From an uncultured Chloroflexota bacterium (lineage in GTDB: Bacteria; Chloroflexota; Anaerolineae; Anaerolineales; Villigracilaceae), in assembly GCA_900696595.1 (NCBI GenBank), contig CAADGT010000031.1:1-43113 (forward strand): a DNA stretch of 43,113 nt. Direction: 5' to 3'. Position 1 is the first letter of the stretch. Each line of letters starts with the position of its first letter. Made by a program: the position numbers and the translations under genes. Shown one piece after another: positions 23,005 through 32,200 of the stretch. The notes beneath the pieces are model-generated. The model was not told the origin of the DNA. It did no database searches and was given only the letters and a program-made list of their open reading frames with translations.

Positions 23005-24918
23005 ATGATTAACGGTTTGCCGGAAACATTGCTGGCGGGCATTCAGGCGATCAATCAAATTTTCACGGCGGGGATCGCCATCACGGCTTTCTCGCTGTTT
23101 CTTTATTCGCTTTCGTTCAACCTGCGCGACAGGGTGGCGCGATCGTTCGCGATCATTTTGCTGTGCGTGGTCGTCGTCTTCGCCGCCGAATCTCTCCAGG
23201 ACAACACCGCCTCCATTCCGACCCTCGACTTGTTGATGCGTTTGCAGTGGTTCGGGCTGGCGTTTCTGCCCGCGGCGTACCTGCATCTTTCGGACGCTCT
23301 GCTGGTGACGGCGGGGCGCCCCTCGCGCGGGCGCCGGCGTTTTGCGGTGCGCGGCATGTACGCCGTCTCCGCCTTTTTCCTCCTCCTGCTTGCATTTGGA
23401 TACTTGCTCGGTCCCATCGTGCCGGACGGCAAGCCCGCGCCGTATCTTCAACGCACGGGATGGACGGAAGTCTTCACTATCTTTTACGTCGCCGCGATGG
23501 TTTGGGCGGGTATAAATTTTTTGCGGGCCTACAACCTCATGTTGACCCGCTCCGGCAGACGGCGCATGTTGTACCTGATGGCGGGAGCGACCGCCCCGGC
23601 GCTCGGTTCCTACCCCTACCTTTTGTTCGGGTACGCGCTGGCGGCGCGGCATCAATTCCTCTTTTGGAGCGTGGCGGTCGTTATCAATGCGCTGGTGGGC
23701 GCGTTGGTGGTCGTGATGGCGTACGCGGTGGCTTTCTTCGGCGTTTCATGGCCCGACCGCGTGATCAAGAGCCGCCTTTTCAAATGGATCATGCGCGGAC
23801 CCGTGACCGCCTCTGTCGCATTGGCGTTGATGACCGTTGTGCGGCGCGGCGGCGAACTGTTGGGGACTCCGTACAGCGCCTTCGTTCCCTTCACGGTCGT
23901 GGCGTCTGTCCTGTTGATGGAACACGCCATCACCTTTGCCGCGCCGCTCTGGGAGCGTTGGCTGTTCTTCGGGCGCGACCGCGGCGAACTGGAATTTCTC
24001 CAAAACGTCGAGGAACGCCTGCTGACCCAGGGCGACCTCCAGCAGTTTTTAGAATCGGCGCTGGCGGCGGCGCGCGACCATTTGCAATCGCCTTCCGCTT
24101 TTGTTGCGGCTCTGGACGACGAAACGCTCCTGCCTGTCGTGGCGACGGGCAACCGCGCCATGATCGAACAGGAGAGCCTTACTTCGGCGCTGGCTCACGT
24201 TAACGGCGACACGCGCCGCGAATTTCAATGGGGAAATTTCTGGGTACTGCCGCTCTACGCCCGCAGGCGCGTCGAAATGGACAGGGACGAACTCCCGCCC
24301 TTGTTGGGATTGCTCGGCGTCGCCCGCAATGAAAAGAAACCCGCCATGGAACGCGACCAGCGCGAGGCGCTCTGGCTGTTGGCGGAACGCGCCGCGCTTG
24401 CCCTGGAAGACCGCCAGTTGCAACAGCGCCTCTTTCATTCATTGGCGGATATTCAACCGCAGGTCGAGATGATCCAGCGTATGCGCGCCGCAAGCCGTTA
24501 CGACTCGCATGTCAACCTGCTCGAAGCGCCCCTGCCGCAGGAAGCCGATCTCGCCAACTGGGTGCGCGACGCGCTCACGCATTACTGGGGCGGACCGAAG
24601 TTCACAAACAACCCATTGACAAAATTACAAGTGGTGCGCGATCTGGCGGACAAGGAGGACGGCAATACCGCCAACGCCCTGCGCGCCCTCCTGAGACGCG
24701 CCGTGGATGAAGTAAAACCGCGCGGCGACCGCAAGTTCACCACCGAATGGATTCTCTATAACATCCTCGAAATGAAATTCATCGAAGGACGCAAAGTGCG
24801 CGACGTGGCTTCGCGGCTGGCGATGTCCGAAGCCGACCTGTACCGCAAACAGCGCGTGGCAATCGAAGCCGTCGCCAGGGCGATCATCGAAATGGAAATG
24901 AACCAGTTGGAAGGCTGA
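23005..24918 (+). CDS. Seven-helix membrane/GAF protein with C-terminal HTH
   Basis: A 637-residue protein. Residues about 15-310 hold seven or more membrane helices resembling the histidine-kinase 7TM sensor unit. A GAF-like region follows (about 330-480; FLQNVEERLLTQGDLQQFLESAL, then VLPLYARRRVE and ALWLLAERAALALEDRQ). There is no histidine-kinase core, PAS, GGDEF or HD domain. The last ~110 residues (NPLTKLQVV, ALRALLRRAVDEVKP, ILYNILEMKFIEGRKVRDVASRLAMSEADLYRKQRVAIEAVA) have the look of a sigma-region-4-like HTH found at the start of many Chloroflexota regulators. It may be a membrane-bound one-component regulator. The signal and DNA target are unknown. RBS weak. Confidence 0.7.
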   Translation: MINGLPETLLAGIQAINQIFTAGIAITAFSLFLYSLSFNLRDRVARSFAIILLCVVVVFAAESLQDNTASIPTLDLLMRLQWFGLAFLPAAYLHLSDALLVTAGRPSRGRRRFAVRGMYAVSAFFLLLLAFGYLLGPIVPDGKPAPYLQRTGWTEVFTIFYVAAMVWAGINFLRAYNLMLTRSGRRRMLYLMAGATAPALGSYPYLLFGYALAARHQFLFWSVAVVINALVGALVVVMAYAVAFFGVSWPDRVIKSRLFKWIMRGPVTASVALALMTVVRRGGELLGTPYSAFVPFTVVASVLLMEHAITFAAPLWERWLFFGRDRGELEFLQNVEERLLTQGDLQQFLESALAAARDHLQSPSAFVAALDDETLLPVVATGNRAMIEQESLTSALAHVNGDTRREFQWGNFWVLPLYARRRVEMDRDELPPLLGLLGVARNEKKPAMERDQREALWLLAERAALALEDRQLQQRLFHSLADIQPQVEMIQRMRAASRYDSHVNLLEAPLPQEADLANWVRDALTHYWGGPKFTNNPLTKLQVVRDLADKEDGNTANALRALLRRAVDEVKPRGDRKFTTEWILYNILEMKFIEGRKVRDVASRLAMSEADLYRKQRVAIEAVARAIIEMEMNQLEG

Positions 24919-24932
24919 TCGGAGAATGGGCT

Positions 24933-24952
24933 CCAACGACTCCCGTCGTTGG
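24933..24952. repeat. Perfect hairpin CCAACGAC-TCCC-GTCGTTGG
   Basis: An 8-bp perfect stem with a 4-nt loop, 15 bp after the preceding stop. Its core (24936-24948) is the reverse complement of CGACGGGAGTCGT at 9985-9997. Without a T run it is a dispersed palindrome rather than a terminator. Confidence 0.7.
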
Positions 24953-25043
24953 ACATAGCACATTCGCCCGTTGCGCCGCCCTCGGCGCAGCGCTTCCCCG
25001 GAAAACGCCGCCGCCCACAGGCGGCTTCGCACGGGACGGCGGC

Positions 25044-25073
25044 TTGAGCGTAGGTTGATATATGATGTATAAC
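25044..25073 (+). promoter_or_regulatory. Putative sigma-70-type promoter for the S1-domain gene
   Basis: TTGAGC (25044-25049), 18-bp spacer, TATAAC (25068-25073). Start expected near 25080; AAGGAG and ATG follow at 25110-25121. Confidence 0.55.
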
Positions 25074-25120
25074 GAGGCGCGCAGGAAGTTGAGCGCGGCA
25101 TTTTATCAAGGAGCAACAGG

Positions 25121-26086
25121 ATGACAGACGAAAGAACAAAATCGGCGGGGAGCGCGATCACGGTGGACGAAGGCTGGTGGGAATCGGTGTTGGCGGAGGA
25201 GAACCGGCTTTCGGCGTCGAATCCGCGCGGGGCTGGGACCAGGCTCGAGGTCCGCAAAGAAGCGGAGAATCGTCTCACTTTGGAGGGCGGGGCAAACCTC
25301 AATTGGGAGCGCGTCAAAGAACTTTACACCGCCGAACGAATCGTCGAATTGACCGTTACCGGGCATAATCGCGGCGGGTTGCTCGTCGAAAGCGAAGGGC
25401 TGTTCGGATTTGTGCCGCTTTCACATCTGGTCGAGTTAGCCGGAAGGGAAACCCCCGAACGCGCTCAAGACCTCGAATCGTACGTCGGGCGCGCCATGCG
25501 TTTGAAGATCATCGAATGTGTCCCGGAGGATGGGCGCGTGGTGTTCTCGGAGCGCGCCGCGCAGACCGAACCCGGCAAACGCGCCGAATTGTTCCATACC
25601 CTTCGCGCGGGCCAGCGCGCGCGGGGGGCGGTCACCAACATCACCGACTTCGGCGTTTTCGTGGACCTCGGCGGGGTCGAGGGTTTGATCCACATTTCGG
25701 AATTATCCTGGGGGCGCGTCAACCATCCTTCGCAGTTCGTGAAACTTGGGCAGAATATCGAAGTGCAGGTTCTGGAACTTGCCCCTGAGCGATGCCGGGT
25801 CGCGCTCAGTTTAAAGCGGCTTCTCCCGAATCCCTGGAGGAATGCCGCAAACGAATTCCCGGTCGGGTCGGAGCATTTCGCAACGATCACGAGCGTGCTT
25901 TCGTATGGCGCGTTTGCGCGGCTCGACCGCTTCGGCGTGGAGGGGTTGCTTCACGCCACTGAAATCCCGCACGGCGAGGGCGTTTCGCTCAAAGAAATTC
26001 TCTCCGAAGGGCAATCCATTCAGGTGCGCGTCCTGCATCTCGACCCTGCGCATCACCGGCTTGGCTTCAGCATGAGGCTCGAATAG
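25121..26086 (+). CDS. S1-domain RNA-binding protein (ribosomal S1-like)
   Basis: A 321-residue cytoplasmic protein with a charged N-terminal arm (1-65) and three S1/OB-fold units. The first is at about 68-140 (VTGHNRGGLLVESEGLFGFVPLSHL), the second at about 160-232 (GAVTNITDFGVFVDLGGVEGLIHISELSW, the most canonical), the third at about 245-318 (ATITSVLSYGAFARLDRFGVEGLLHATEI). Such short S1 proteins bind single-stranded RNA and may stand in for ribosomal protein S1 in translation initiation, or act as general RNA chaperones. AAGGAG is 7 nt upstream of the ATG. ftsK starts 3 bp after the stop. Confidence 0.87.
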   Translation: MTDERTKSAGSAITVDEGWWESVLAEENRLSASNPRGAGTRLEVRKEAENRLTLEGGANLNWERVKELYTAERIVELTVTGHNRGGLLVESEGLFGFVPLSHLVELAGRETPERAQDLESYVGRAMRLKIIECVPEDGRVVFSERAAQTEPGKRAELFHTLRAGQRARGAVTNITDFGVFVDLGGVEGLIHISELSWGRVNHPSQFVKLGQNIEVQVLELAPERCRVALSLKRLLPNPWRNAANEFPVGSEHFATITSVLSYGAFARLDRFGVEGLLHATEIPHGEGVSLKEILSEGQSIQVRVLHLDPAHHRLGFSMRLE

Positions 26087-26089
26087 CGG

Positions 26090-28258
26090 ATGCCCCAATC
26101 CCGTCGTTTTCAACAGGAGGAACTTCCGCCGCGCAGCGACTGGCTCGAACGCCTTGCCCGCTTCAACACGCAGTTCGGGCGTTTCGTGCGCGAAGCCGCC
26201 GGCGTTGCGCTGATTGCTTTTGCAGTCATGTCGTTCCTCGCGCTTTTGGGCTGGACCGACGGCGTCCTTTTGGTTGCGATTTCATCCATCCTGCGCGCCT
26301 GGTTCGGCTGGGGCGGCATCTTCATCTTGATCGGGATCGCCTATCTCGGATTTTCCCTCCTGCAGCGCGAGCGGACTCCCGTCCATTGGGGGCGGATTCT
26401 GTCCCTCGAACTCGCCTCTCTCCTGACCCTGGGCTTGTTTGCTGTTTCGCGGGGCAACGACCTCTTCCGGGCTGAGTCCGGTTACGACGGCGGGCGACTC
26501 GGCTGGGCGCTTGTGCGCCTCTTCTGGCAGACAATGGGGGAGATTCCCGGCACGGCGGTCTTGATCATTCTGTGGCTTCTGGCTGTGGCGACCGGTTTTG
26601 GGCTTTGGGCGCGGCTCGAAGCCTGGCTGGTAAAAATTGCGGGCGACGAAGCCCCGATGATCGTGGCGACGCCTGCGCCCGAACGGCAGAAAGAACCGGA
26701 GAGCGCCGTCAAGGTCGCAACCCCAAAGAAGAAAGCGCAACCCCTGCCGCCTGAATTCCGCCCACAGTTGAAAGCCGCAGAAAGGAAGCAGGAAAAAACC
26801 CTCAAGCCGCCGCCGCGCGGAGAAGATCTGCCGCCGCTCAGCATCCTGCTCGGCGATGCCACCGTCCGCGCCGACGAGCGCACCATCAACCAGACCGCCG
26901 GCTTGATTATGAAGACGCTCTCCGAGTTCGGCATCCCCGCCACCGTGATCGGGTATCGCGTCGGTCCATCCGTGACGCAGTTTGCCGTTCAGCCGGGCTT
27001 CATCAAAAAGGGCAACGAAGAAGAAGACGCGCAACAGATGAAAGTGCGCGTGGCGCAGATCGCCTCCCTCGAAAAAGATATCGCGCTCGCGCTATCCGCC
27101 CAGCGCCTGCGCATCGAAGCCCCTGTGCCGGGCAAGCCTTATGTCGGCATCGAAGTCCCCAACACAAACACATCCGTCGTGCGCTTGCGCGCTTTGATGG
27201 AAACGGACGCGTTCTATAAAGTCGGCGCGCCGCTTGCCATTGCCCTGGGGCGCGACGTATCCGGCAACCCGCTCATGGCCGACCTGGCGCGTATGCCGCA
27301 CCTGCTCATCGCCGGGGCGACCGGCTCGGGCAAGTCTGTGTGCATCACGGCGATTGCGGCTTGCCTTGCCATGAACAACACGCCCGAAGAACTGCGCATG
27401 GTGATGATCGATTCCAAGATGGTCGAGTTGATCCGCTTCAACGGTTTGCCGCATTTATACGGAAAGGTCGAGACCGATCTTAACCGCATCCTCGGCGTGT
27501 TGCGCTGGGTGGTGGTCGAAATGGAACACCGCTACCGCCTGCTCGAGGCGATGCACGCCCGCGACCTGACTTCCTACAATAAAAAAGTATCCCGCTCCGA
27601 AGACGGCCAACCCCTGCCGCGCATCGTGGTCATGATTGACGAACTTGCCGACTTGATGATGTCCGCGCCCGACCAGACCGAGCATAACCTCGTGCGCCTC
27701 GCGCAGATGGCGCGCGCGACGGGGATTCATCTCGTGGTCGCCACCCAGCGCCCGTCAACGGACGTGGTTACGGGGCTGATCAAAGCCAACTTCCCGGCGC
27801 GGCTGGCCTTCGCGGTCGCCTCCGGCATAGACAGCCGCGTCATCCTCGATTACACCGGCGCGGAATCCCTGCTGGGGCGCGGCGATATGCTCTTCCTCAA
27901 CCCCGAAGTAGGCAACCCCGTCCGCGCGCAGGGCGTAATGATCACCGACATGGAGATCGAACGCCTGATCGCGCACTGGCAAAAGAACGCCGACCTTCCC
28001 GCCGAAGATACCCCGCCCTGGGAATCGCTCCTCAAAGAACCCGATGAAGACGAAGACGACGGCTTGGTAGAGAAGGCAATATCCATCGTCCGACAGCAAC
28101 AGCGCGCTTCGGCGTCCATGCTTCAGAGGAGACTCCGCATCGGGTATCCGCGCGCGGCGCGTCTGCTCGACCAGTTGGAGGCGATGGGCGTGGTCGGTCC
28201 CTCGCAGGGCGGCGGCAAGGAGCGCGAGGTCCTCGTCAGCGAGGAAGAGAATCCGTAG
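26090..28258 (+). CDS. ftsK: FtsK/SpoIIIE DNA translocase
   Basis: A 722-residue protein of SpoIIIE size. Four membrane helices lie in the first ~190 residues, then a Lys/Pro-rich linker (about 190-250) and the alpha/beta motor. The motor has FAVQPGFIKKG, EAPVPGKPYVGIEVPN, Walker A GATGSGKS (409-416), Walker B RIVVMIDELADLMM, and RATGIHLVVATQRPSTDVVTGLIKANFPARLAF. The last ~70 residues are a gamma winged helix (KAISIVRQQQRASASMLQRRLRIGYPRAARLLDQLEAMGVVGPSQG) that reads polar chromosome motifs. It pumps chromosome DNA through the division septum. It starts 3 bp after the S1 gene with a weak RBS, so probably co-translated. Confidence 0.95.
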   Translation: MPQSRRFQQEELPPRSDWLERLARFNTQFGRFVREAAGVALIAFAVMSFLALLGWTDGVLLVAISSILRAWFGWGGIFILIGIAYLGFSLLQRERTPVHWGRILSLELASLLTLGLFAVSRGNDLFRAESGYDGGRLGWALVRLFWQTMGEIPGTAVLIILWLLAVATGFGLWARLEAWLVKIAGDEAPMIVATPAPERQKEPESAVKVATPKKKAQPLPPEFRPQLKAAERKQEKTLKPPPRGEDLPPLSILLGDATVRADERTINQTAGLIMKTLSEFGIPATVIGYRVGPSVTQFAVQPGFIKKGNEEEDAQQMKVRVAQIASLEKDIALALSAQRLRIEAPVPGKPYVGIEVPNTNTSVVRLRALMETDAFYKVGAPLAIALGRDVSGNPLMADLARMPHLLIAGATGSGKSVCITAIAACLAMNNTPEELRMVMIDSKMVELIRFNGLPHLYGKVETDLNRILGVLRWVVVEMEHRYRLLEAMHARDLTSYNKKVSRSEDGQPLPRIVVMIDELADLMMSAPDQTEHNLVRLAQMARATGIHLVVATQRPSTDVVTGLIKANFPARLAFAVASGIDSRVILDYTGAESLLGRGDMLFLNPEVGNPVRAQGVMITDMEIERLIAHWQKNADLPAEDTPPWESLLKEPDEDEDDGLVEKAISIVRQQQRASASMLQRRLRIGYPRAARLLDQLEAMGVVGPSQGGGKEREVLVSEEENP

Positions 28259-28278
28259 CGCCGACTTAACTCGGCGCT
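28257..28278 (+). terminator. Hairpin at the ftsK stop, possible partial terminator
   Basis: AGCGCCGA (28257-28264), CTTAAC loop, TCGGCGCT (28271-28278): a perfect 8-bp stem beginning inside the ftsK stop codon. Only GTTTG follows, so it may be an mRNA-stabilising or weakly terminating hairpin in the ftsK-to-phosphatidyltransferase gap. Confidence 0.4.
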
Positions 28279-28289
28279 GTTTGAAAACC

Positions 28290-28913
28290 ATGAACTCAAA
28301 ACAGACATTTACAGACCGCGCAAGAATTATCTTCAAAAATATTCTCGACCCCATCGGCGGATTCCTGAACCGCCTCGGTTTAACCCCGAATTCGATCACC
28401 CTGCTGGGTTTGGCTGGCACGACAATCGGCGCATACGTCATCGCGCAGGGGAAAATGACAACCGGCGCGTTCATCCTGCTCGCTTCCGTCCTTGTGGACG
28501 CCTTCGACGGCACGATGGCCCGCCTGCGCGGCGAACCGAGCGACTTCGGCGCATTCGTCGATTCAGTCAGCGACCGCTATGCCGAACTGGTCACGTTTGG
28601 CGGGCTGATATATTTTTTCCTCACCCAAAACGACACGCCGGGCGCGATGGTGTCCTTCCTCGCGGCGGCGGGATCCGTTCTGGTTTCCTATGTCAAAGCC
28701 CGCGCCGAGGGACTGGGCTTCACGGCAAAGGTCGGCATCCTGACGCGCCTCGAACGATATATTGTCTTGATTCCCTTATTGGTCTTCAACCAACCCTTCA
28801 TTGCCGCGGCTGTCATTGCGGTTTTGGCGAACATCACCGCCTATCAGCGCATCCTGCACGTTCGCGCGCAGGGCAGGGAGCGCATCGAACAATCGAAGGA
28901 ATCCAAAGCCTGA
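28290..28913 (+). CDS. CDP-alcohol phosphatidyltransferase
   Basis: A 207-residue membrane enzyme. The family motif is complete: Asp70, Asp73-Gly74, Ala77-Arg78, Gly87, Asp91 and Asp95 (VDAFDGTMARLRG...DFGAFVDSVSDR), which binds the CDP-diacylglycerol and two metal ions. It transfers a phosphatidyl group to an alcohol such as glycerol-phosphate or inositol-phosphate; the acceptor cannot be assigned. Five or six helices follow the amphipathic N terminus. ATG at 28290 is chosen; a TTG at 28281 would add three residues. The stop overlaps the lgt start by one base (TGATG). Confidence 0.88.
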   Translation: MNSKQTFTDRARIIFKNILDPIGGFLNRLGLTPNSITLLGLAGTTIGAYVIAQGKMTTGAFILLASVLVDAFDGTMARLRGEPSDFGAFVDSVSDRYAELVTFGGLIYFFLTQNDTPGAMVSFLAAAGSVLVSYVKARAEGLGFTAKVGILTRLERYIVLIPLLVFNQPFIAAAVIAVLANITAYQRILHVRAQGRERIEQSKESKA

Positions 28914-29710
28914 TGGAGGGCGTTTCGCTCGGTCCGCTCTTTCTGCGCTGGAATGGGTTGTCCATCGCGTTCGGCATCGCGCTCGGGGCGTTTGTCTCCG
29001 CGCTGGAAGCCCGCCGCCGTTATCAAGAGGTTGAGATTATCCATCATCTCTTCGTTCCATTGGTCTTGTGGGGATGGATCGGTTCGCGTCTTTGGCATGT
29101 ACTTACCCCGCCTCTTTCCTCGGTTCAACTTGGTCTGACGACCCGGTCTTATCTCTCCCATCCGTTGGATATTCTCTCGTTCTGGACGGGCGGCTTCGGC
29201 ATCCCCGGCGCGATCCTCGGCGGGACACTCGCCCTGTGGCTCGTCTGCCGCAAAGAAGGGCTTCCCTTTTGGGAGATGACCGACCTGCTTGCTCCCGGAA
29301 TCGCCGTCGCTCATGCCCTCGGCCGTGTGGGAAATTATTTCAACCAGGAACTTTACGGAGCGCCGACAGAGATTCCATGGGCGATTTTTATTGCCCCTGA
29401 AAATCGTCTGATCGGATTCGAGCAGGCGGAGTTCTATCATCCTTTGTTTGCTTATGAAGCCGCGCTTGTCGCCGCTGTTGCCTTCCTCTTGATTTGGCTT
29501 TCGCGCGGCAGGTTCGCAAGCCAGGTCAAACCGGGCGAGATCTACCTGGGTTATCTCGCTTGTTATTCTTTGATCCGGTTTTGCCTCGAATATCTCCGTC
29601 TCGACGTTGCGCTGGTCAATGAGGTCAACGTAAACCAGGTGTTTTTCGCCGCGCTTTTTCTCTTGACGGCGGTTATTTTTGCCCGCCGCCGCCTTGCGCG
29701 GGATTTGTAA
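28913..29710 (+). CDS. lgt: Prolipoprotein diacylglyceryl transferase
   Basis: A 265-residue multi-helix membrane enzyme. The Lgt signature GRVGNYFNQELYGAPT is at about 137-152. Other conserved parts are WNGLSIAFGI near the N terminus, FGIPGAILGG, and HPLFAYEAAL and RFCLEYLR later. It transfers diacylglycerol from phosphatidylglycerol to the lipobox cysteine of prolipoproteins, the step before LspA. The one-base overlap with the CDP-alcohol phosphatidyltransferase gene fits supply of the phospholipid substrate. Several lipoprotein genes and two lspA copies are in the same window. Confidence 0.95.
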   Translation: MEGVSLGPLFLRWNGLSIAFGIALGAFVSALEARRRYQEVEIIHHLFVPLVLWGWIGSRLWHVLTPPLSSVQLGLTTRSYLSHPLDILSFWTGGFGIPGAILGGTLALWLVCRKEGLPFWEMTDLLAPGIAVAHALGRVGNYFNQELYGAPTEIPWAIFIAPENRLIGFEQAEFYHPLFAYEAALVAAVAFLLIWLSRGRFASQVKPGEIYLGYLACYSLIRFCLEYLRLDVALVNEVNVNQVFFAALFLLTAVIFARRRLARDL

Positions 29711-29777
29711 GGTTATTGACAATACACCGAAAGGGGGATGGGGAATAAAATAAAGCCGGAAATAAAGGAAGAATCAA

Positions 29778-30713
29778 ATGATCGAAACCAACGACCTTAG
29801 CAAACAATTCCATGACTTCGTAGCAGTGGACGGCGTCAACCTCTCGGTGGGGTCGGGGCAGATCCTTGCCTTGCTGGGGCAGAACGGCGCGGGCAAGACG
29901 ACCACCGTCCGCATGTTGACGGCGTTGTTACAGCCCACGCGCGGATCCGCCCGCGTGGCAGGCTATGACGTGACGAAGAACGGGCACGACGTCCGCGCCT
30001 CGGTGGGGGTGTTGACCGAACATCACGGCTTGTACATGCGCATGACCGCCGAAGAGTATATGGACTTCTTCGGGCAGGTCTACAACCTCGATCCCTCCCT
30101 GCGCAAAACGCGGATTGAAAATTTACTGGAATACTTTGGGCTGGCGGAAGCCGCCAAACGACGCATCGGCGAATACTCGAAAGGCATGCGGCAGAAACTC
30201 GCCCTCGCGCGCGCCATGATCCACGAACCGGGCGTGCTGTTGTTGGACGAACCCACCTCCGCCATGGATCCCGAATCCGCGCGGCTGGTGCGGGACGAGA
30301 TCGCGCGTTTGAAATCCACTCAGCGGACGATCATGCTGTGTTCGCACAACCTGACCGAGGTGGAACTGCTTGCGGATAAGATCGCAATCATCTATCGCGG
30401 GCGGATTTTGGTTCAGGGCAGCCTGGACGAATTGAAGCGCGATGTGTTCGGTCTTCCCGAATATGTCGCGCAATTCGCCGCGGAGTGGGACGCGGACGGT
30501 CTCGCTCTGCCCAAAGGGATGGAACTGCTCGAGAAAACAGCGACCCGTTTCAAAGTCCGGGTCGAGGCGCCGGGGGAATTGAATCCGATTTTGTTGAAGC
30601 GGCTTGCGGATGCGTCCGCTCCGCTGGTTTCCTTTCAGGAAGAGGCGCGGACGCTGGAGCAGGTCTATCTCAAGGTCATGGCTTCCGCGCGAGGAAAAGA
30701 ACATGTTCAATAA
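29778..30713 (+). CDS. ABC transporter ATP-binding protein (ABC-2 type exporter)
   Basis: A 311-residue ATPase: Walker A GQNGAGKTT (34-42), Q-loop region near LTEHHGLYMRMTAEEY, signature YSKGMRQ (133-139), Walker B LLLDEP (154-159), and H-loop in MLCSHNLTEVE. The C-terminal ~90 residues are the extension seen in drug- and Na+-type exporters (CcmA/NatA-like). AAGGAAG precedes the ATG. The permease start overlaps its end by 11 bp, so the two form one exporter. Substrate unknown. A TTGACA at 29716 has no -10 at a workable distance. Confidence 0.92.
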   Translation: MIETNDLSKQFHDFVAVDGVNLSVGSGQILALLGQNGAGKTTTVRMLTALLQPTRGSARVAGYDVTKNGHDVRASVGVLTEHHGLYMRMTAEEYMDFFGQVYNLDPSLRKTRIENLLEYFGLAEAAKRRIGEYSKGMRQKLALARAMIHEPGVLLLDEPTSAMDPESARLVRDEIARLKSTQRTIMLCSHNLTEVELLADKIAIIYRGRILVQGSLDELKRDVFGLPEYVAQFAAEWDADGLALPKGMELLEKTATRFKVRVEAPGELNPILLKRLADASAPLVSFQEEARTLEQVYLKVMASARGKEHVQ

Positions 30714-32145
30714 ATTGCGACCGGTCTGGCTTGTGGCGCGGCGCGAATTGCGCGACCAGTTCCGCGACTGGCGCGTGTTGTTGCCGATGTTGATCCTCAC
30801 GCTTTGTTTTCCGTTCCTGATGAACGAGTTTGCAAAAGAGACTGTGGATTATCTGAATCAATTCAACGCCAACCTCGTCCTCGAACGGCTGGTGCCGATC
30901 TCGATCATGATCATCGGGTTCTTCCCGATCACGGTCGCTTTGGTTGTGGCGCTGGAATCGTTTGTGGGTGAGAAGGAACGCGGCACGATCGAACCGTTAT
31001 TGACCGCGCCTTTCGACGACTGGCAGTTGTATTTCGGAAAACTTCTCGTGGGCGCGATCACGCCGTTGATTGCGAGTTATACCTCCATCGGCTTGTATCT
31101 GTGGATGATCCATCGCCAGGGGTTGACTTTCCCGGACGGCATGGTGATGCTGCAACTGATGCTTCTGACGACCGCCCATGCGGTGGTGATGGTCAGCGCG
31201 GCGATTGTGATCTCGGTGCAGTCCACGTCGGTCAAGGCGGCGAACCTGCTGGCTTCGTTCATTGTGATTCCGGTTGCGATCCTGATGCAGGGCGAGGCGG
31301 TCATGCTGTTCTGGGGCAATGAGACCGTGCTGTGGCTTGGGATTGCGGGGGTTGTCATCATTGCCGTGTTGTTAATCCGCGTGGGGATCGCGCACTTCGA
31401 ACGCGAGTATCTGCTTGGGCGCGAGATTGACACCCTGAACCTCAAATGGATCGCGCGCACGTTCTGGCGGAATTTTACGGGCGGGGCGGTGTCGCTGTGG
31501 GATTGGTATCGGCGCGCGGTGATGAGTTCCCTTCGGCGTATTTTTTCCGCCTTTCTGATCATGGTTGTCGTCGCTGCCGTAAGCCTGTGGTTGAGTTACG
31601 ACTGGGTCATGGTCAATGTCTCAGACGCCGTGTCGCGCGCATCTCCCGAAGCCTTGAAAAAGGTCGAGGAGAACATCGAGGAATTGCCCGAATTTTCGAG
31701 CATGAGCGGGCATCTCGACGCGTCCTTTCTCTTCCTGAATAACACGCGCTCGATGGCGACGATCTTGCTTGCCGGGTTAACTTCCTTTGGCGTTTTGGGA
31801 GTCATGATCTATATGCTCAACATCGGCTTGATTGGGGGCGTATACGCGCTGTTCAAATTGCTCGGCGTGTCTCCCCTGCCCATTTTTTTGGCGGGCATCC
31901 TGCCGCATGGGATATTCGAAATTCCCGCATTAATGATCGGGAGCGCGGCTGTTCTATACATCGGCGCAGTCATTGTCACGCCGCAGACGGGCAAATCCAT
32001 GGGCGAGGTGATCCTCGAAATGATGGCGGATTGGGCGAAATTATTCGTCGGCGTCGTGGTCCCGCTTTTGGCGGTTGCGGCGTTGATCGAAGCCTATGTG
32101 ACGCCTGTTCTTCTCCTGCGCGTGTTGGGCGGGGGAATGCGCTGA
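30703..32145 (+). CDS. ABC-2 permease fused to a SpoIIM domain
   Basis: A 480-residue membrane protein. Residues about 1-250 are an ABC-2/NatB-like permease: VWLVARRELRDQFRDWRVLLPMLILTL, IGFFPITVALVVALESFVGEKERGTIEPLLTAPFDDWQLYFGKLL, then several helices. Residues about 340-475 match the SpoIIM (DUF95) pattern: FLFLNNTRSMATILLAGLTSFG, GGVYALFKLLGVSPLPIFLAGILPHGIFEIPALMIGSAAVL, ending ALIEAYVTPVLLL. SpoIIM is a membrane protein of the sporulation engulfment complex in Firmicutes; in other phyla it is often linked to ABC-2 or RDD genes with unknown role. The start at 30703 (MFNKLRP) has GAGGAAAAG upstream. It is followed by a terminator shared with the convergent HNH gene. Confidence 0.82.
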   Translation: MFNKLRPVWLVARRELRDQFRDWRVLLPMLILTLCFPFLMNEFAKETVDYLNQFNANLVLERLVPISIMIIGFFPITVALVVALESFVGEKERGTIEPLLTAPFDDWQLYFGKLLVGAITPLIASYTSIGLYLWMIHRQGLTFPDGMVMLQLMLLTTAHAVVMVSAAIVISVQSTSVKAANLLASFIVIPVAILMQGEAVMLFWGNETVLWLGIAGVVIIAVLLIRVGIAHFEREYLLGREIDTLNLKWIARTFWRNFTGGAVSLWDWYRRAVMSSLRRIFSAFLIMVVVAAVSLWLSYDWVMVNVSDAVSRASPEALKKVEENIEELPEFSSMSGHLDASFLFLNNTRSMATILLAGLTSFGVLGVMIYMLNIGLIGGVYALFKLLGVSPLPIFLAGILPHGIFEIPALMIGSAAVLYIGAVIVTPQTGKSMGEVILEMMADWAKLFVGVVVPLLAVAALIEAYVTPVLLLRVLGGGMR

Positions 32146-32200
32146 ATGCGGCCGCAAGTTCGGGACCCGTCCGCGCTGAACGTGGAAAGGATTCCGACGA

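Noticed and set aside
29716..29751. TTGACA promoter for the ABC exporter operon
   Set aside because: The nearest TATAAT-like box (TAAAAT at 29746) is 24 bp away, too far for a normal spacer.
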